Part shown: piece by piece, positions 27,706 through 36,222 of the stretch
Numbering within the stretch: position 1 is the first letter of the stretch
How the letters are laid out: the number at the start of each line of letters is the position of its first letter
NCBI GenBank assembly: GCA_021775415.1
Contig: JAJFHV010000013.1
Span: forward strand, 460,692-524,691
From: Hyphomicrobiales bacterium
GTDB lineage: Bacteria; Pseudomonadota; Alphaproteobacteria; Rhizobiales; Rhizobiaceae
Length of the DNA: 64,000 bases
Direction of reading: 5' to 3'
Notes under the pieces: generated by a model
Told to the model about the DNA's origin: nothing
What the model saw: only the letters and a program-made list of their open reading frames with translations
The model's database searches: none
Program-made: the position numbers and the translations under genes

Positions 27706-29052
27706 TCAGACGGTCCTCAGGCACCATCCATAGTCACGGTCGGAGATCTCCGCATGAAAATTCTCCTCTTCCGTATATTTCGCCCGGAGATACATATCGA
27801 GAAACTCATCCCCCAGATATTCCCTGAACACTTTTGAGCCATCTAGCTCGTGGAGAGCCTCGCGCCAACGGATCGGCAAATCATGACCATCTTCCACTTC
27901 CTTTCCTTCCACCGAAGCCGGTCCCGGGTCAACCCGGTTCTTGAGGCCATGGTGAATGCCTGCTAAAACGGCTGCGGTCAGGAAAAACGGGTTTGCATCC
28001 GCACCCGCAAGCCTGTGTTCCAGCCTTCTATCGGCTTCACCAGACAATGGTAACCGTACGCTGACACCGCGGTGATTTTCACCCCAATTGCCGGTACTTG
28101 GCGACCAACCGCCTTTCAGATAACGACGAAATGAATTTCCAAACGGTGCGAATAGCGCAAGGGATTGCCCCATTGTTTCAAGGACACCGCCAACTGCATG
28201 CTGCAACTTCTTCTCATCGGCACCAAAGACGTTGTTCCCGTCCTTGTCTAAAATACTCACATGGATATGACATCCACTGCCGGCATTGGCTTTCACCGGC
28301 TTGGCCATAAAGCTTGCAAGCTGGCCATTGGCAACGGCAATGTTCTTGATCGCATGTTTCAACATCAAAAACTCGAAACAGGCACCCACCGCATCGTCGC
28401 TGTGGTTCAAATTGAGCTCGAACTGACCTTCACCATATTCGCACAGAACAGAAGTCAACGAGATTGACTGGTCCGCTGAAACCGATTTAACCACATCCAA
28501 AAATCCCTTTACGTCCTGCAAGGGCTCCAGTGCATAGACCTGCGGACCCTCAAATTGCGGCCAACCATTTGCCGGCGCCAGGGCCTCGGGGGGAACTTTG
28601 GCGGGATCAAGCAGGTAAAACTCTCCTTCGAGTGCAATCACTGGAAAAAACCCATCTGCATTCAAACGTTTGAGGACGCGTTGCAAGACCGTTCCCGGGT
28701 CCAACGGATGATCGGAGCCATCCTTTTCACAGGGGCGCATGAAAACCTGAGCCGTGGGGGTGTTTGCCCAGGGTACGGGTCTGAGTGATCCCTTCACCGG
28801 CATGAACAGACGGTCAGGGTCTCCTGCAAGCGGCGGATCCAACACTCGGCCAGGCGTCCCTCCGGTTGCGTCCCCATACAGGATGGACAGCGGAAAATTT
28901 GCGCCTTTTTTGTAGAGCTTCGCGAGTTGGTCACCGGGAAACTGCTTGCCGCGCAAAATACCATTGTTATCCGCGACCAGCACATCAACAGATTGCGGTT
29001 CCGGATTCTCCGAAAGATAGGATTCGAGTTCAGAAACCACTTGTTTTTCCAT
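27706..29052 (-). CDS. Second glutamine synthetase-family ligase
   Basis: A 448-residue paralogue of the preceding gene (VDVLVADNNGILRGKQFPGDQL at the N-terminus, LCEYGEGQFELNLNHSDDAVGACFEF, GSGCHIHVSIL and RRLEHRLAGADANPFFLTAAVLAG). The two differ enough to imply distinct substrates or a hetero-oligomer. I start at MEKQVVSELE; a further ten residues upstream are open but not family-like. It heads the three-gene minus-strand set with a palindrome (29097-29113) 45 bases before its start. No polyamine transporter or puuC/puuD is seen in the window, so those steps must be encoded elsewhere. Confidence 0.87.
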   Translation of the reverse strand: MEKQVVSELESYLSENPEPQSVDVLVADNNGILRGKQFPGDQLAKLYKKGANFPLSILYGDATGGTPGRVLDPPLAGDPDRLFMPVKGSLRPVPWANTPTAQVFMRPCEKDGSDHPLDPGTVLQRVLKRLNADGFFPVIALEGEFYLLDPAKVPPEALAPANGWPQFEGPQVYALEPLQDVKGFLDVVKSVSADQSISLTSVLCEYGEGQFELNLNHSDDAVGACFEFLMLKHAIKNIAVANGQLASFMAKPVKANAGSGCHIHVSILDKDGNNVFGADEKKLQHAVGGVLETMGQSLALFAPFGNSFRRYLKGGWSPSTGNWGENHRGVSVRLPLSGEADRRLEHRLAGADANPFFLTAAVLAGIHHGLKNRVDPGPASVEGKEVEDGHDLPIRWREALHELDGSKVFREYLGDEFLDMYLRAKYTEEENFHAEISDRDYGWCLRTV

Positions 29053-29096
29053 TCTGATATGAAGCTGTTTGCCCCGTAGCACTCACGAACTCGCAG

Positions 29097-29113
29097 GAAA
29101 ACCGGTGGTTTTC
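29097..29113. promoter_or_regulatory. Palindrome in front of the puu-type operon
   Basis: GAAAACC-N3-GGTTTTC, a perfect 7-bp-arm palindrome, lies 45 bases upstream of the ligase start and about 100 bases from the divergent DoxX-like gene. No regulator gene is adjacent. It may be an operator of an unlinked repressor. Confidence 0.4.
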
Positions 29114-29213
29114 AAGATGTCTCGGAAAATTTATTGGAAAAATCCATTGCTTTGAGCCTATTACGATGTGGTCGGGCTGGCAGTTCGTGCACCTTGGACA
29201 GGAGAAACATTCC

Positions 29214-29636
29214 ATGCAGGACAAACGAAAAATTGAAATAGCGCTTCTCATTCTGCGACTTTCCATTGGTGCCTTTCTTGCTGTATGGGCATCGCTCAAA
29301 TTCTTGCGGCCGGAATGGATGGTGAATATATTCCGGGGCTCATACGGGCAGGCTTGGGTTACCCAGGACATGGCGTTTTTAGTCGGCACACTACAGGCGA
29401 TAATTGTTCTGGCATTTCTCATCGGGTTCGCCCGCACGATTACCTATGGGTTTGTCACCCTGATGCACGCGACCGGCGTGATTGCCAGTATTCCAAGTCT
29501 GATCAATTTCACAAAATATCCGAGCAATTTGCTTTGGACATCCGTCGCCACATTGGGCGCATTGATTGCACTGTTTATCCTGAGGGACCTGGACAATCTG
29601 TTCTCGGTTTCAGCCCGGAGAAACAAGGACACCTAG
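29214..29636 (+). CDS. DoxX-like membrane protein
   Basis: A 140-residue protein with four hydrophobic segments (IALLILRLSIGAFLAVWAS, MAFLVGTLQAIIVLAFLIGF, ITYGFVTLMHATGVIASI, LLWTSVATLGALIALFIL), the size and layout of DoxX/DoxD-like quinol-interacting proteins. RLSIGAFLAVWASLKFLRPEWM resembles the family's first helix. GGACAGGAGAAAC before MQDKRK decides the start; the longer frame lacks a site. Its stop overlaps the stop of the GFA gene by three bases. Function is unknown. Confidence 0.7.
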   Translation: MQDKRKIEIALLILRLSIGAFLAVWASLKFLRPEWMVNIFRGSYGQAWVTQDMAFLVGTLQAIIVLAFLIGFARTITYGFVTLMHATGVIASIPSLINFTKYPSNLLWTSVATLGALIALFILRDLDNLFSVSARRNKDT

Positions 29637-30118
29637 TCTTTCAGTGCCTTGTATCGCTTCTGGGCCTCCTCCGGCCAGTGTTCTTTCGGGTTGCAATATT
29701 CCTCAACCACCGGAACTTCACCAGACAGTGATACCCAGGGCTGTTTTGTAGATGTGTAAATATGAATATCGGGCTGTACCAGATGTGCTTCATCCAATGA
29801 GCCGACCCTCACGAAACTGAGCTTGTCTCCCGCTCCCACATAATGGCTCCAGACCGCAATCTTGCAATCTGGGCAGCGGAAAATTTTCTGCCCCTTGCCG
29901 CTGTCCGATGGGATCTCGACCACATCCAACTCACCACTGGTCAACTCAAGCCGGTCGCTTTCAATCATGGCATTGAGCGCAAAAGCTGTGCCGGTTTCGC
30001 GCTGACACCAGGTGCAATGGCAACAATTTACAAACATGGGTGCGCTGTTCATGCGGTAACGCACGTTCCCGCACGCACAACCGCCTTCAAGTTTTTGATC
30101 TGGATCGGTTTGACCCAT
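29633..30118 (-). CDS. GFA-domain protein (CENP-V/GFA family)
   Basis: A 161-residue zinc protein. GGCACGNVRYRM, VNCCHCTWCQRETGTAFALNAMI and FRCPDCKIAVWSHY give the CxC, CxxC and CxxC ligand sets of the glutathione-dependent formaldehyde-activating fold. Most family members are of unknown activity, so a formaldehyde role is not claimed. The start MGQTDPDQKLEGG was preferred over a longer frame. It is convergent with the DoxX-like gene and follows the GT39 gene in the same direction after about 60 bases. Confidence 0.85.
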   Translation of the reverse strand: MGQTDPDQKLEGGCACGNVRYRMNSAPMFVNCCHCTWCQRETGTAFALNAMIESDRLELTSGELDVVEIPSDSGKGQKIFRCPDCKIAVWSHYVGAGDKLSFVRVGSLDEAHLVQPDIHIYTSTKQPWVSLSGEVPVVEEYCNPKEHWPEEAQKRYKALKD

Positions 30119-30179
30119 GGTCAATTCACCCCAAAAGTATTTCATTCACGCGCAAGATTGCAGACTGCGTAACACGCAG

Positions 30180-31724
30180 TTATTCGACCATCACCACGTA
30201 GGAGTCCAAACCGAACTCGCTGATTTTGATAGACCGGGTTACCGGCACCGATATTTGCTCCCCAACATCTTTAACGAAAGCCTCGATATCCGCACGCGAC
30301 CAATGGTGCACGGACCACAACAACAAAGGACATTGTTGCTCATCTGTTATGCGGGCTTTTATCAAGCCGGGCAGCGCAGTGCCGGACAGGCTGGCGAGGT
30401 CATTTTCAAAAGAGATTTTCAGCCAGTCTTTAGGCTGCGAAACATCCATGTAATATCCGTAAAAAACATCCGCTTCATTGGCGGAAATGTAATCCTGCTC
30501 GAAACCCACGACCGGTATGGTTTTTCCGGTGCATCCAGGCATTTGCTCCACGAAAGCTGCAGAATCACGCCAATTTTCGCGCTGGGATAATCCATCACCA
30601 AAAAACCTGCTCAGGCTGATTGAAGTGAACACGATCAGTGTAATGCACAATAGGGGCCAGAATAATTTGGCTTTAAGCCGGCTGAACACATAGCCACCAA
30701 TCAGCCCAACCAACAACCAGATGAACGGCGCAATTACGAGGAACATCCGAAACGAGAATATCGGATCGGAGAGAAAGCTGATCACGATTCCGGCAAGAAG
30801 TGGACCGAAGCAGCAGCCGGTTACAAAAATGCAAATTTGCGAAATGTCATCGCTGGACTTTTGCGTGATGGGTCGTTTCAAAAACAATAACACCCAGGAT
30901 GCAAAAAATGCGAAAACAAGAATGGCTCGCAAAAGGGGTCTTTGGATATCAAGGAAGCCTTTGTAGAGATGAGCACCCAGAAATTTCGCATCCACCGAAA
31001 ACCAGGTCTTTTGCGTATCAACAACGATCTGCCCTTCATGCCAGCTGATGAAGGCTACGACAGGTAGAAGAATGGCAAATCCGGTTACGACCAACGCCAC
31101 GCGTTGTCCCCAGTTCCAGGTGAAAAGCAGAAGCATCCCCACAACGCTGCCTGCGAGCAGCAATAGATAATAGTGCGAGAGCGCACTTGCCAATCCAACA
31201 CCCCCAAGTGCTGCAAGTAACGGCAAGGCAAGGCTGCCAGAGGGAAGTGCCCTTAGAATGCGCAGCCCAATGAACAGGAGCGCAGCACTCAGCAGGAACA
31301 CCAGCGCGTAGGAGCGAGCCTCCTGTGCGTAATAAAACCAGGCGGAAGAGGTGGCGGCACCGGCAACAGCGAACAGTCTGGTAAACTGTCCGATTTTTCG
31401 AGGAAACGAGAAGTAGATTACAACAAGGGTTGCCACAGACAGAAAGGCGCTTAATGCGCGTGCGGTGAGCGTGAAATCCCCGCCGAACAATCTAAGCGAC
31501 GCCCAAGTCAGCAAATAATAACCGGGTGGATGAACATCTTCAGCAATTCGCGAAATGGCTGCGGAAGTCGATATCTGAGACGCATCTGCAAAATACGCGG
31601 TAAAAAATTCATCCGTCGTAAGACTGGCAGTATCCAGCTGATAAAATGCGCCAATAGCACACATGGCGGCAATCAGCAGAAATCCCAATGTACCAACCCG
31701 CCAGGGCAAGCCGGATTGATCCAT
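30180..31724 (-). CDS. Glycosyltransferase family 39-type membrane protein
   Basis: About 514 residues with roughly ten hydrophobic spans. LTTDEFFTAYFAD near residues 34-46 matches the catalytic acidic pair (DE) of the first periplasmic loop of GT39/ArnT-like enzymes, and EDVHPPGYYLLTWASLRLFGGD is the conserved HPP(G/L)YY loop. Such enzymes move a sugar from a polyprenyl phosphate to a surface acceptor in the periplasm. A soluble C-terminal part follows the last span. It is divergent from the methyltransferase–GtrA–GT2 operon, which could make and flip its polyprenyl-sugar donor. Confidence 0.85.
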   Translation of the reverse strand: MDQSGLPWRVGTLGFLLIAAMCAIGAFYQLDTASLTTDEFFTAYFADASQISTSAAISRIAEDVHPPGYYLLTWASLRLFGGDFTLTARALSAFLSVATLVVIYFSFPRKIGQFTRLFAVAGAATSSAWFYYAQEARSYALVFLLSAALLFIGLRILRALPSGSLALPLLAALGGVGLASALSHYYLLLLAGSVVGMLLLFTWNWGQRVALVVTGFAILLPVVAFISWHEGQIVVDTQKTWFSVDAKFLGAHLYKGFLDIQRPLLRAILVFAFFASWVLLFLKRPITQKSSDDISQICIFVTGCCFGPLLAGIVISFLSDPIFSFRMFLVIAPFIWLLVGLIGGYVFSRLKAKLFWPLLCITLIVFTSISLSRFFGDGLSQRENWRDSAAFVEQMPGCTGKTIPVVGFEQDYISANEADVFYGYYMDVSQPKDWLKISFENDLASLSGTALPGLIKARITDEQQCPLLLWSVHHWSRADIEAFVKDVGEQISVPVTRSIKISEFGLDSYVVMVE

Positions 31725-31845
31725 TTCGTGTGCCTTTTTCAAAGAAAGCTTCTCTTAATGCTAATTCAACTTTTATTGGCCTTAATATATAGGCGGCTGG
31801 ATGATGTAAATCCGGTCAACGGCACACCCAAGGGAATTGATACGG

Positions 31846-32547
31846 ATGGATTTGAAAGAAGAAGCTGTGCTCGGTGAGCACATTGACCAACACTGGTACT
31901 ATCAGTCCAAAGCGCAAATGCTTGCCTCCCATCTTGAACCTTCCGTAAAAAAGGTACTGGATGTGGGAGCTGGCTCCGGCTGGTTCAGTCGCTGGTTGAT
32001 CAATCGGCAGTTAGCGAGCAATGCGACACTGGTCGATCCGGGCTATGATCGCGAACATCGCGAATCGCTTGGCACCGGTAAATCCCTGAATTTCAAACGC
32101 GATATCGAAAGCTCTGACGCTGACATCGTGTTGTTTATGGATGTGCTGGAACATGTGGATGATGATGTTGGCCTGCTGAAGGAATACATCGCCAAGACAA
32201 AGCCCGGTACGAAGTTCTTTATTACCGTTCCCGCGTTCAAGTTTCTTTGGAGTGCTCATGACGATTTTCTTGAGCATCGAAGACGCTACACAATTAGCTC
32301 CCTTGAAAAGGCAATTGTGTCTGCAGGTGCCACACCACAGAACATGCATTACTATTTTGGTTCTATTTTCCCGGCTGCTGCCCTTGTTCGTTTATGGCAA
32401 CGCGGACGTAAAGCCGACCATTCTGACATGAAGCCCGCTCACCCGGTAGTTAACTGGATTTTACGCAAGGTTTGCGCGCTTGAGAGAAGCTGGATGCGTT
32501 TCAACCGGATCGGCGGTTTATCCGTCGTGTGTATGTGTCAACGATGA
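31846..32547 (+). CDS. Class I SAM-dependent methyltransferase
   Basis: A 233-residue methyltransferase. KVLDVGAGSGWFSRWL is SAM motif I, ADIVLFMDVLEHVDDDVGLL motifs II–III, and TKFFITVPAFKFLWSAHDDFLEHRRRYT is the segment typical of glycan- and lipid-linked methyltransferases of the SAM MTase_11/23 type. It is the first gene of an operon with GtrA-like and GtrB-like genes (4-base overlap with the next), so a sugar or polyprenyl-linked acceptor is likely. I start at MDLKEEAV; a TTG three codons earlier is open. Confidence 0.85.
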   Translation: MDLKEEAVLGEHIDQHWYYQSKAQMLASHLEPSVKKVLDVGAGSGWFSRWLINRQLASNATLVDPGYDREHRESLGTGKSLNFKRDIESSDADIVLFMDVLEHVDDDVGLLKEYIAKTKPGTKFFITVPAFKFLWSAHDDFLEHRRRYTISSLEKAIVSAGATPQNMHYYFGSIFPAAALVRLWQRGRKADHSDMKPAHPVVNWILRKVCALERSWMRFNRIGGLSVVCMCQR

Positions 32548-32945
32548 ACAGCGCTGCAATCATTTCAGAAATTGGCCGGGTTTGCCGGTTTTTCTCAATT
32601 GGTATGATTGCAACCGGTGCCCATATTGCGCTTTGCCTCACCCTGGTGACCGGACTTGGTGTTGCCGAACAAAGTGCAAATTTCACGTCATTCATGTTTG
32701 CCCTGGGTATTTCATTTTTCGGCCATTATATTTGGACCTTCCAAAGTACAGCCACTTACAATCAGGTGCTGCCGCGATTTCTGGGCGTTGCTTTCGCGGG
32801 CTATTTTGCAAGTGCTGCACTGCTTTTTGCACTCCAGGGCGTGGAAGGCTTGCCATCGGTAATCCGGCTTGTCGTAGCGGCACTGCTAATTCCAACAGTC
32901 AGTTATCTCGCATATCGTTTTTTGGTGTTTGATCATGACAACTAG
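32544..32945 (+). CDS. GtrA-like flippase
   Basis: A 133-residue protein with four membrane spans (FFSIGMIATGAHIALCLTLVTGL, ANFTSFMFALGISFFGHYIWTF, FLGVAFAGYFASAALLFAL, LVVAALLIPTVSYLAYRFLVF). FFGHYIWTF and the C-terminal SYLAYRFLVF are the GtrA/DPMS pattern. GtrA proteins are thought to flip polyprenyl-phosphate-linked sugars across the inner membrane. The start overlaps the methyltransferase stop by ATGA and its own end overlaps the GT2 gene by 11 bases, so the three are co-translated. Confidence 0.88.
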   Translation: MNSAAIISEIGRVCRFFSIGMIATGAHIALCLTLVTGLGVAEQSANFTSFMFALGISFFGHYIWTFQSTATYNQVLPRFLGVAFAGYFASAALLFALQGVEGLPSVIRLVVAALLIPTVSYLAYRFLVFDHDN

Positions 32946-33945
32946 AAATACTTCGAAGAGCAAAGTTGCAGCTGCCAAATCTTCCAGGGGCTCGCTGCTA
33001 TCAATCGTCGTTCCCGTCTTCAATGAAGAAAGTACGATTGGACTTTTTGTTTCCGCTGTTACACCATTTCTTGACGAAGCATGTAAACTGCTCGGCAAGG
33101 GTGGACAAACAGAGATTGTATTCGTCGATGACGGTAGTCGCGATCAAACGATTGAGCGCATCACTGCTCAAAATGTGAAAAACTGTACAATTCGCATTGT
33201 AAAACTCTCTCGCAATTTCGGTAAGGATTCAGCCCTTGCCGCGGGTCTCGATCAAGCACGAGGCGATGCAGTGGTACCAATGGATGTGGACCTGCAGGAC
33301 CCGCCTGAAGTCCTGCCAAAAATGGTTGCGGCGTGGCTTGCCGGATCCAAAGTCGTCAACGCAGTCAGGGTCGACCGGGACGCGGACAGCTGGTTCAAAC
33401 GCAGCTCGGCGGAAGCTTTTTACAAAATTTATAACCGCATTTCCGCCCAACCGATGGAGCCCAATGTGGGTGATTATCGCCTGCTGGATCGTGAAATAGT
33501 TGACATTTTGAAGAAGATGCCCGAGCGAACCCGCTTCATGAAAGGGTTATTTTCCTGGCTTGGCTACAATCCCCACACAATCGAATACCAACGTCAGGCC
33601 CGTATTGCCGGTGAAACAAAATGGCGCTTCTGGTCGCTTTGGAACTTCGCAATCGACGGCATTACCGGTTCCAGCACCCTGCCGCTCAGGGTATGGAGCT
33701 ATTTTGGTGGTGTGCTTGCCATTATTGCCCTGTTCTATGCCGCCTGGTTAATGATCCGCACGCTTGTGTTTGGCGTGGATGTGCCTGGATATGCTTCCCT
33801 GATGGTTGTCACGCTGACGCTTGGGAGCGTCAACATGATCGCACTTGGAATAGTCGGTGAGTATGTGGGCCGCATCGCTATCGAAGTGCGCCAACGTCCG
33901 CTCTACATCGTGGAAGACAGTATCGAAGTTAGTGCAGAAAAATAA
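32935..33945 (+). CDS. GtrB-like glycosyltransferase family 2
   Basis: A 336-residue membrane GT2. LLSIVVPVFNEESTIGLF opens the GT-A domain, VFVDDGSRDQTIERI is the nucleotide-binding DDGS, LSRNFGKDSALAAGLDQARGDAVVPMDVDLQDPPE holds the DxD and QDPPE motifs of polyprenyl-phosphate glycosyltransferases, and two C-terminal spans (VWSYFGGVLAIIALFYAAWLMI, ASLMVVTLTLGSVNMIALGIVGEYVG) anchor it. It should put glucose or a similar sugar on polyprenyl phosphate. With the GtrA-like flippase and the GT39 protein it forms a complete O-antigen/surface-modification set. Confidence 0.9.
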   Translation: MTTRNTSKSKVAAAKSSRGSLLSIVVPVFNEESTIGLFVSAVTPFLDEACKLLGKGGQTEIVFVDDGSRDQTIERITAQNVKNCTIRIVKLSRNFGKDSALAAGLDQARGDAVVPMDVDLQDPPEVLPKMVAAWLAGSKVVNAVRVDRDADSWFKRSSAEAFYKIYNRISAQPMEPNVGDYRLLDREIVDILKKMPERTRFMKGLFSWLGYNPHTIEYQRQARIAGETKWRFWSLWNFAIDGITGSSTLPLRVWSYFGGVLAIIALFYAAWLMIRTLVFGVDVPGYASLMVVTLTLGSVNMIALGIVGEYVGRIAIEVRQRPLYIVEDSIEVSAEK

Positions 33946-33985
33946 CAATTTTGCGATCTGAATGGTGCTGTACAGGCTTTAAAAA

Positions 33986-34390
33986 TCATTCTGAACGCAG
34001 GCTGGCTTCAAACCCTTTGCGATCGTCCTGAATTTTTTTGAGCACAGTCCTCATCGCAAATGGGCGGTCATCATGTGCACCGCTCCATAAAATGAGTTCC
34101 AGCATAATCGGCGCCAAATCACGGCCCTTTTTGGTGAGCTCGTATATGTAGCTTCGACGGTTATCCGGATCGCGTGACTTATTAATAATACCTTCCGCTT
34201 CCAGATGTTTCAGCCGGTCAATCAGGATATTGGTGGCGATCTTTTCATCTGCTTCCATGAATTCGCTGTAGGTCTTTTTGCCTCTCAGCATGATCTCGCG
34301 GATGATGATCAAACTCCATCTATCCCCGAATGTATCGAGGCCAAATGCAACCGGGCAACCGGTCTGACGTTTCTTGTTTTCATTTCTCAT
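33986..34390 (-). CDS. HxlR-family transcriptional regulator
   Basis: A 134-residue winged-helix regulator. GCPVAFGLDTFGDRWSLIIIREIMLRGKKTYSEFM is the HxlR N-terminal helix and recognition motif with one cysteine near residue 13, ATNILIDRLKHLEAEGIINK the next helices, and RRSYIYELTKKGRDLAPIMLELILW the wing and dimer helix. HxlR proteins often respond to electrophiles or redox through that N-terminal cysteine. It is divergent from the cupin operon; two identical palindromes between the starts are probable operators for both. Confidence 0.9.
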   Translation of the reverse strand: MRNENKKRQTGCPVAFGLDTFGDRWSLIIIREIMLRGKKTYSEFMEADEKIATNILIDRLKHLEAEGIINKSRDPDNRRSYIYELTKKGRDLAPIMLELILWSGAHDDRPFAMRTVLKKIQDDRKGFEASLRSE

Positions 34391-34411
34391 TTTGACATCC
34401 TAAAAAAATAA

Positions 34412-34464
34412 CTTGCAAAATGCAATATGTACGTTTATATAATTTACATCTTGCAAAATGCAAG
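34412..34464. promoter_or_regulatory. Paired HxlR operators between regulator and cupin operon
   Basis: CTTGCAAAATGCAA occurs twice, at 34412-34425 and 34450-34463. Each contains TTGCA-AAA-TGCAA, and the second extends to CTTGCA/TGCAAG. Spacing is 38 bp start to start. The first is 22 bases from the regulator start, the second 28 bases from the cupin start, so both genes could be repressed. Confidence 0.75.
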
Positions 34465-34490
34465 GTATAAAACAACCAAAGGAAACCGTT

Positions 34491-35237
34491 ATGAAAACCC
34501 TATCGAAAACGACATTTGGAAATAAGCTTCGCTCCAGTGCATTGGCACTTGCTACAATCGCATTGGCAGGTGGGTCTGCATTTGCCGGATCATCTGACAG
34601 CGCAATCAAACTGCTTACGGCAAAATTTGATGCCAGACAGGTAGTTCAGGTTGAAGCGGGAGATTTCCACTTCAAGCCGGGCCAGAATGCCCCGGTTCAC
34701 ACCCACACGGCCCCTGCTGTTGGATATGTTGCCAAAGGCACCATCATTTATCAGGTCGAAGGTGAGAAGGTGCAAATTCTTCGTGAAGGTGATGCCTTTT
34801 ATGAACCTACCGACGTTCGCGTACTACGCTTTGACAATGCATCGGCCACAGAGGAAGCAATCTTTGTGGACTTCAATCTTGAACAGGCTGGTGAGCCATT
34901 CATCGTGTTTGAAAAACAGCCAACCGAAGCAATCGATCGCCGCACCCTGCCAACGACAAAGCTTGATGGCAGCAACATTGATCAGGTGGATATCTACGCA
35001 AACGAACTGGCACACAGCGCTACGTTGAAAATCAACAATTCTCAGCCAACGCTTGGTCTTGTTGCGGAAGGTGTCATCCAACTTCAGATCGAGGGTGAAA
35101 AAAGCCAGCGTCTGGTCGCCGGTGAAACTTTCGCAATTCGGGAAGTCAACTCAACAGCAATCTTGGTCAATGCCTCAACTGAAGTGTCAGCCAAGGTAAT
35201 TACGTTTCGTCTGAACGATCAACACAACCCATCATAA
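34491..35237 (+). CDS. Exported double-cupin protein
   Basis: A 248-residue protein with a signal peptide (SALALATIALAGGSAFA, cut before GSSD). The first cupin shows FKPGQNAPVHTHTAPAVGYVAKGTIIYQVEG (HTH metal histidines) and EGDAFYEP; a second cupin-like barrel (SATLKINNSQPTLGLVAEGVIQLQIEGEKSQRLVAGETFAI) lacks the histidines. It probably binds metal in the periplasm; activity is unknown. AAAGGAAACCG precedes the ATG. It heads an operon with the alpha/beta hydrolase and the 63-residue protein, under the HxlR palindromes. Confidence 0.82.
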   Translation: MKTLSKTTFGNKLRSSALALATIALAGGSAFAGSSDSAIKLLTAKFDARQVVQVEAGDFHFKPGQNAPVHTHTAPAVGYVAKGTIIYQVEGEKVQILREGDAFYEPTDVRVLRFDNASATEEAIFVDFNLEQAGEPFIVFEKQPTEAIDRRTLPTTKLDGSNIDQVDIYANELAHSATLKINNSQPTLGLVAEGVIQLQIEGEKSQRLVAGETFAIREVNSTAILVNASTEVSAKVITFRLNDQHNPS

Positions 35238-35272
35238 ATCTCAACACACATTACAATCAAAGGAGAAATACA

Positions 35273-35986
35273 ATGACACATTACATATTAGTACACGGCG
35301 CCTGGGAAGGATCATGGTCCTGGGACTATGTCCGCCCCACCCTGGAAAGACAGGGCCACACAGTCACCGCGCTCAATCTACATGGTGGAAGTGATGACGG
35401 GAAAAACATCACCAATGTAACAATGGACTCCTATGTCGACACAGTCGTCAATGCAATCAATCAACTGGACCATAAAGTTGTTCTGGTTGGTCACAGTATG
35501 GCCGGCACAGTGATCTCGTTGGTCGCTGAGCAGGTTCCGGCAAAAATTCAGAAACTTGTCTATGTGGCAGCGTTTCTGCTGGGCAACGGCGACAGCGTTC
35601 TTGAGGCCATGCAACGTGACCCCAATGGCGAGTTTCTGCCCGAACTTATCTTTTCGGACGACCAAAGCTCAGCCCAGGCGTTGGAACAAACCTGGCGCAG
35701 CAAGGCGTTTCACGATGTGAGGGAAAATCGCATTTTGGAAGCGCTGCCCCTGCTGTTGGGTGTTGGACAGGCCACCGAGCCATTTATGGCTAAAATGGTT
35801 CTCAGCCAGGAAAGGTTTGGCTCGGTACCAAAGGTCTATATTCGCACCGCAATAGATAAGATGGTCTCGCCCAAACTCCAGGAAGAGATGCTTCAAAACT
35901 GGAAAACGGATGAAGTTCTTGAGTTGAACTCCGGTCATTTTCCAACGCTCTCAATGCCGGAAACACTGGCTGAGTTGTTGCTTTAA
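35273..35986 (+). CDS. Alpha/beta fold hydrolase (esterase/hydroxynitrile lyase-like)
   Basis: A 237-residue cytosolic hydrolase. ILVHGAWEGSWSWDYV is the oxyanion loop, VVLVGHSMAGTVISLVAEQ gives the catalytic Ser in GHSMAG, TAIDKMVSPKLQEEML holds the Asp and ELNSGHFPTLSMPETL the His. This group includes plant-like esterases and bacterial small-ester hydrolases often found with HxlR regulators. AAAGGAGAAA lies 6 bases before the ATG. It is the second gene of the cupin operon. Confidence 0.88.
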   Translation: MTHYILVHGAWEGSWSWDYVRPTLERQGHTVTALNLHGGSDDGKNITNVTMDSYVDTVVNAINQLDHKVVLVGHSMAGTVISLVAEQVPAKIQKLVYVAAFLLGNGDSVLEAMQRDPNGEFLPELIFSDDQSSAQALEQTWRSKAFHDVRENRILEALPLLLGVGQATEPFMAKMVLSQERFGSVPKVYIRTAIDKMVSPKLQEEMLQNWKTDEVLELNSGHFPTLSMPETLAELLL

Positions 35987-36008
35987 CCCCAAACACAAAG
36001 GAAAACCA

Positions 36009-36200
36009 ATGACTACAGTTACACAAAGTCATAAAGGTAACATCTCCATTTGGAAAAGGTTCTTCGCCTTTATCCAGGCAATGGAGGAAGCGTCAGATTA
36101 CACTCCTGCTGAACGTTCAGTCACACGTCTTGATCAAAAGGTTTCTGAATTGGAAGATACAATCCGCGACCTGGAAAATGGCACCCAATGGGCAGGATAA
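36009..36200 (+). CDS. Small 63-residue protein with a coiled-coil tail, unknown
   Basis: MTTVTQSHKGNISIWKRFF followed by AFIQAMEEASDYTPAERSV and a C-terminal helix SVTRLDQKVSELEDTIRDLE with heptad spacing. There is no signal or membrane span. AAAGGAAAACC 4 bases before the ATG, the 22-base distance to the hydrolase stop and a terminator right after support it as a real third gene of the HxlR-controlled operon. It might act as a small partner of the hydrolase; no function is known. Confidence 0.65.
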   Translation: MTTVTQSHKGNISIWKRFFAFIQAMEEASDYTPAERSVTRLDQKVSELEDTIRDLENGTQWAG

Positions 36201-36222
36201 TCTGAATTTAACGCAAATCGCC

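Noticed and set aside
26298..29052. Considered housekeeping glutamine synthetase (GlnA) for the two ligases
   Set aside because: N-terminal domains and active-site loops match PuuA-type ligases, no adenylylation loop is visible, and both lie with a PuuB-like oxidase.
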